This document shows positions 6,762 through 9,261 of a stretch of 9,261 bases of DNA, one piece after another. The stretch is from the NCBI GenBank assembly GCA_027083715.1, contig JALWNR010000802.1:1-9261 (forward strand). Direction: 5' to 3'. The notes beneath the pieces were generated by a model that saw only the letters and a list, made by a program, of their open reading frames with translations, ran no database searches and had not been told where the DNA came from. Each line of letters starts with the position of its first letter. Position 1 is the first letter of the stretch. This DNA is from Bacteroidales bacterium. Its GTDB lineage: Bacteria; Bacteroidota; Bacteroidia; Bacteroidales; NBLH01. The translations under genes and the position numbers were made by a program.

Positions 6762-7352
6762 ATGTCAATATTTGGAATATACTTACAGCTTGGATTCGAC
6801 CACATTGTTGATTATCAAGCATTTGACCATATACTCTTTATTATAACCTTAACGGCTGTTTACCGCTTTGCCAATTGGAAAAAAGTACTGATACTGGTTA
6901 CGGCTTTTACCATAGGTCATACCACAACATTAGCTTTAGCCACCTTAAATATTGTAAATATAGATGCTTCAATTATTGAATTTTTAATCCCTTTAACTAT
7001 TTTTATTACTGCAATTGGCAATATTGTAACAAAAACACAGGATTTTTCTTCTCGCTTACATCATTTTAAATATCTTACTGCTCTATTTTTCGGTTTAATT
7101 CATGGTTTAGGTTTTTCTAACTATTTAAAAAGTCTTCTGGGGATGGAACAAAGCATTGTAAAGCCATTATTTGCTTTTAACTTAGGCTTGGAATTAGGGC
7201 AAGTTGTAATTGTATTAATCATATTAGCTTCTGCATCAACAGCATTCCGATTTTTACATGTAAAAATGCGCGACTGGACTTTGGTACTTTCCGGTGCAGG
7301 ACTTGGAGTATCCATTATGCTTATGATAGAACGAATACTTGAAATGGGATGA
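6762..7352 (+). CDS. HupE/UreJ-family integral membrane protein
   Basis: Membrane protein of 196 residues with about six hydrophobic segments, in the inner membrane. HupE/UreJ relatives are linked to nickel or other metal transport for hydrogenase and urease; this Bacteroidota branch (HupE_UreJ_2 type) has no established substrate, to my knowledge. Seen: GFDHI (11-15), FDHILFI (21-27), IGHTTTL (51-57), GLIHGLGF (111-118) and FNLGLELGQ (139-147). Thus His14, His23, His53, His114 and Glu144 are possible metal ligands in or near the membrane. A TTG at 6744 is in frame, but relatives start close to the GFDH motif and the ATG at 6762 follows A-rich sequence, so 6762 is chosen. It is divergent from the DUF6702 gene and convergent with lipB, with 55 bases between stops and no clear terminator stem. 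No urease or hydrogenase gene is in the window. Confidence 0.87.
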   Translation: MSIFGIYLQLGFDHIVDYQAFDHILFIITLTAVYRFANWKKVLILVTAFTIGHTTTLALATLNIVNIDASIIEFLIPLTIFITAIGNIVTKTQDFSSRLHHFKYLTALFFGLIHGLGFSNYLKSLLGMEQSIVKPLFAFNLGLELGQVVIVLIILASASTAFRFLHVKMRDWTLVLSGAGLGVSIMLMIERILEMG

Positions 7353-7407
7353 TGGTTAATTAGATACTGTATTGGATTATTAGAAATTAGTAAGCAGCAA
7401 CAATTCA

Positions 7408-8079
7408 TTAAAAATATTCTTTAAAGTATCTTAATAAGACCACTTTTACTTTTTCAAAATCTACTTTTGTACCTAATTCTTTTTGAATGGATGTTACACC
7501 TCTATCAGTAAAACCACAAGGGTTGATATAATTAAAATAATTCAAATCTGTATTTACATTTAAAGCCAATCCATGCATTGTTACCCGTCGGCTACTACGC
7601 ACACCGATTGCACATATTTTTCGACTTTTTACAGGTATATCAGCATCTATCCAAATGCCTGCTGCACCCTCCAAACGGCTGCATTTAATTCCAAAGTCTT
7701 TCATTGCCGAAATAATTAACTCTTCTAAACGATAAACATACTCACGCGTACCAATACCGAAACTATCTAAATTAAAAACAGGATATGCCACTAGTTGTCC
7801 GGGTCCGTGATAAGTAATATCTCCACCCCTGTCGATATGGTAATAATCAATACCTTTATCAGCAAGTTGCTCTTTATTAATCAGCAGGTTAGAAAAATCA
7901 CCACTTTTACCTATGGTAAAAACATGCGGATGCTCACAAAAAAGCAAACGGTTTTGCCCCATCCCGCCACAGGCTTTTTCTTCCAAAAGCATATTAAACA
8001 AAATAGTTTGATAATCCCAAGCTTTTTTGTAGGAAATTAACCCTAAATCTTTATATTGAAAATTTTGCTTATCAACCAT
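7408..8079 (-). CDS. lipB: Octanoyl-[acyl-carrier-protein]:protein N-octanoyltransferase LipB
   Basis: LipB moves octanoate from octanoyl-ACP to the lipoyl lysine of target proteins such as the E2 subunits of 2-oxoacid dehydrogenases and GcvH, in the cytoplasm. The 223-residue length is normal for the family. Seen: the substrate-pocket signature RGGDITYHGPGQLVAYP (84-100), KICAIGV (154-160) with catalytic Lys154, MHGLALNV (168-175), and INPCGFTDRGVTSI (185-198) with catalytic Cys188. All are intact. The gene lies 37 bases downstream of lipA on the same strand and is very likely cotranscribed with it. The ATG at 8079 gives the usual short N-terminus before the first conserved strand. It ends 55 bases from the convergent HupE/UreJ gene. 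Confidence 0.97.
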   Translation of the reverse strand: MVDKQNFQYKDLGLISYKKAWDYQTILFNMLLEEKACGGMGQNRLLFCEHPHVFTIGKSGDFSNLLINKEQLADKGIDYYHIDRGGDITYHGPGQLVAYPVFNLDSFGIGTREYVYRLEELIISAMKDFGIKCSRLEGAAGIWIDADIPVKSRKICAIGVRSSRRVTMHGLALNVNTDLNYFNYINPCGFTDRGVTSIQKELGTKVDFEKVKVVLLRYFKEYF

Positions 8080-8116
8080 TTGCGGCTCAATTATTAGTAA
8101 CCCTTATATCCTCAAA

Positions 8117-8968
8117 CTATAAAACATGCTTCTCTGCATGATAAGACGACCTTACCAACGGACTGCTTTCTACAAAACGAAAACCTTTTTCCAAACCGAT
8201 TTTTTTAAATTCGGCAAAAACCTCAGGTTTCACATACTCCTGCACCTCCATATTTTGTTTAGTCGGTTGTAAATATTGCCCAATAGTCATTACTTCACAA
8301 TTTACGGCACGCAAATCATCCATTGTTTCCAACACCTCTCCAAAAGTTTCGCCTATACCGAGCATAATTCCCGATTTTGCACGCATACCGGCATCGGCAA
8401 TATATTTTAATACTTTCAGGCTGGTATCATATTGTGCTTTGGTGCGTATTTGCGGTGTAAGACGGCGTACTGTTTCTAAATTATGAGAAATTATATCAGG
8501 CTGTACATCAATCACCTGTTGCACCAAATCTGTTCTTCCGTTAAAATCCGGAATAAGTACTTCAATCGTAGTATTGGGATTGTGTTTTTTTATTTGACGA
8601 ATAACTTCTGCCCAAAAGGATGCACCGTAATCCGGTAAATCATCCCTATCCACCGATGTAATTACACAATGTTTTAATTTCAGTGCTTTTATGGAACGTG
8701 CTAATTTAACCGGTTCGTTTTTATCAATAGGTAAAGGTTTTCCGGTTGTTACCGCACAAAATTTGCAGGCACGTGTACAAATATCGCCCAAAATCATAAA
8801 AGTGGCCGTTCCTGCATCCCAACATTCGCCAAGGTTTGGACACGAGCCACTGGTACATATCGTATGTAAATTGTTATCTTTAACCAATTGTTTCACTTCT
8901 GCATAAGCATCTTTTTGCGGAAGCTTTATTTTTAACCAATCAGGCTTTCTTCTAGTATTTATTTTCAT
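8117..8968 (-). CDS. lipA: Lipoyl synthase LipA (radical SAM)
   Basis: LipA inserts two sulfur atoms into protein-bound octanoyl groups to make lipoyl cofactor, completing the step begun by LipB. From the chosen start it has 283 residues. The auxiliary [4Fe-4S] cluster cysteines are Cys38, Cys43 and Cys49 (CTSGSCPNLGEC). The radical SAM cluster cysteines are Cys64, Cys68 and Cys71 (CTRACKFC). Also seen are TSVDRDDLPDYGA (104-116), SHNLETV (161-167), GIMLGIGET (200-208) and the C-terminal RSSYHAEK (273-280), whose serine completes the auxiliary cluster in characterised enzymes. A TTG at 8995 is in frame and adds nine residues, but it overlaps the promoter box at 8993-9000, and family members usually begin just before RKPDWLK, so the ATG at 8968 is preferred. 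lipB follows after 37 bases. Confidence 0.97.
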   Translation of the reverse strand: MKINTRRKPDWLKIKLPQKDAYAEVKQLVKDNNLHTICTSGSCPNLGECWDAGTATFMILGDICTRACKFCAVTTGKPLPIDKNEPVKLARSIKALKLKHCVITSVDRDDLPDYGASFWAEVIRQIKKHNPNTTIEVLIPDFNGRTDLVQQVIDVQPDIISHNLETVRRLTPQIRTKAQYDTSLKVLKYIADAGMRAKSGIMLGIGETFGEVLETMDDLRAVNCEVMTIGQYLQPTKQNMEVQEYVKPEVFAEFKKIGLEKGFRFVESSPLVRSSYHAEKHVL

Positions 8969-8992
8969 TTTAACAACTATTTCAAATCCCTG

Positions 8993-9024
8993 CAAAGGAA
9001 ATGAAAAATTAAATGAAAATCAAA
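8993..9024 (-). promoter_or_regulatory. Bacteroidota-type promoter of the lipA-lipB operon
   Basis: On the minus strand TTTG (complement of 9021-9024) is followed after 20 bases by TTCCTTTG (complement of 8993-9000). The known Bacteroides consensus is TTTG near -33 and TAnnTTTG near -7; this differs at one of the fixed positions (T for A) and the spacing fits. The -7 box ends 24 bases before the lipA ATG at 8968, which leaves a short leader and supports that start over the upstream TTG. Confidence 0.5.
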
Positions 9025-9127
9025 CAGTAATTTAAACTATTTTTTTGGGGATTAAATGTCAAATAACATATCCTGAAAAATAAATAATAATCATTTATAA
9101 ATCAATACATTACATCCAATAATAATA

Positions 9128-9165
9128 ATGAATTATTTTATTTGCCATTAACCGCAATAATTCAT
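9128..9165. repeat. Ten-bp inverted repeat beyond the lipA promoter
   Basis: ATGAATTATT (9128-9137) is exactly complementary to AATAATTCAT (9156-9165), around an 18-base loop. It lies directly beside the larger inverted repeat that starts at 9167. The stem has little GC and could be chance. If a minus-strand gene enters from the right edge, this would be just past its stop codon at 9148-9150, overlapping it. Confidence 0.3.
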
Positions 9166-9166
9166 G

Positions 9167-9261
9167 AAATTCTCTTTATGCAGATACAAGGCACCGAATT
9201 CCGCCGACATATCTTTATATTTCAAGGAATTCGTAACGAAGTAGATGCGTGAAGAGAATTT
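9167..9261. repeat. Imperfect inverted repeat reaching the window edge, possibly the end of a larger element or a partial gene
   Basis: Outer arms AAATTCTCTT (9167-9176) and AAGAGAATTT (9252-9261) are exact complements. Inner arms CGAATTCC (9195-9202) and GGAATTCG (9226-9233) pair in the same register without gaps; about 26 of 36 positions agree per arm, around a 23-base centre. The right arm stops at the window edge, so the full size is unknown. The stretch is richer in G and C than its left flank. On the minus strand it is open from the edge to a TAA at 9148-9150 (37 codons, including DMSAEFGALYLHKENF), which might be the 3' end of a gene. On the plus strand a 24-codon frame runs from 9178 to 9252. 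I cannot tell whether repeat or coding sequence is the true explanation. Confidence 0.5.

Noticed and set aside
6491..6805. A 104-codon minus-strand open frame across the palindromic region and the start of the HupE/UreJ gene
   Set aside because: It is antisense to a well-supported gene start, most of it lies in the palindrome, and its product resembles no family I know. The palindrome explains the lack of stops better.
7353..7407. Possible terminator between the convergent HupE/UreJ and lipB genes
   Set aside because: I found no stem of useful length and no U-run on either strand in these 55 bases.
7121..7408. A 95-codon minus-strand frame antisense to the HupE/UreJ gene
   Set aside because: It is the shadow of a gene with clear family motifs; its translation has no recognisable feature.
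8969..8995. TTG start nine codons upstream for lipA
   Set aside because: It overlaps the probable -7 promoter box at 8993-9000 and lengthens the protein beyond the usual N-terminus.

Overview
The window is strongly AT-rich and comes from a member of the Bacteroidota, most likely the Bacteroidia or Flavobacteriia. The best evidence is a secreted protein ending in a type IX secretion (gliding-motility type B) C-terminal domain. Supporting signs are a DUF6702 plus HupE/UreJ gene pair, start codons preceded by A-rich sequence without Shine-Dalgarno motifs, and a TTTG-N20-TTCCTTTG promoter. Seven confident genes of known or recognisable family and one large T9SS cargo gene fill most of the window. 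I see no tRNA, rRNA, CRISPR array, transposase or phage gene.

Layout: (1) 1-188 has no convincing gene but several small inverted repeats. (2) 189-1803, plus strand, is a two-gene cluster: a left-handed beta-helix sugar acyltransferase followed by a DegT/DnrJ/EryC1/StrS PLP aminotransferase. Together they would make an N-acylated amino sugar nucleotide for a surface polysaccharide. (3) 1807-1859 is a perfect 24-bp inverted repeat between convergent genes. (4) 1857-6385, minus strand, is a gene run read from right to left: a DUF6702 exported protein, an 868-residue T9SS cargo with fibronectin III-like repeats, and an exported TPR protein. (5) 6386-6761 is a divergent intergenic region holding a 179-bp imperfect palindrome that looks like a MITE or similar mobile repeat. 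(6) 6762-7352, plus strand, is a HupE/UreJ-family membrane protein. (7) 7408-8968, minus strand, is a lipA-lipB operon for lipoic acid synthesis, with a Bacteroidota-type promoter upstream. (8) 9025-9261 is non-coding or ambiguous and ends in a second imperfect inverted repeat that touches the window edge.

How it fits together: lipA and lipB are housekeeping genes. LipB transfers octanoyl from ACP to target proteins and LipA inserts the two sulfurs. The left half is about the cell surface: sugar synthesis, a secreted multi-domain cargo and an exported TPR protein. In Porphyromonas gingivalis a DegT-type aminotransferase (PorR) helps build the A-LPS on which T9SS cargo is anchored, so a functional link between the sugar genes and the cargo is possible, but here it is only inference. 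DUF6702 next to HupE/UreJ is an uncharacterised pairing, possibly linked to metal handling. I found no clearly new defence or mobile system. The most unusual signals are the three long inverted repeats at 1807-1859, 6468-6646 and 9167-9261.
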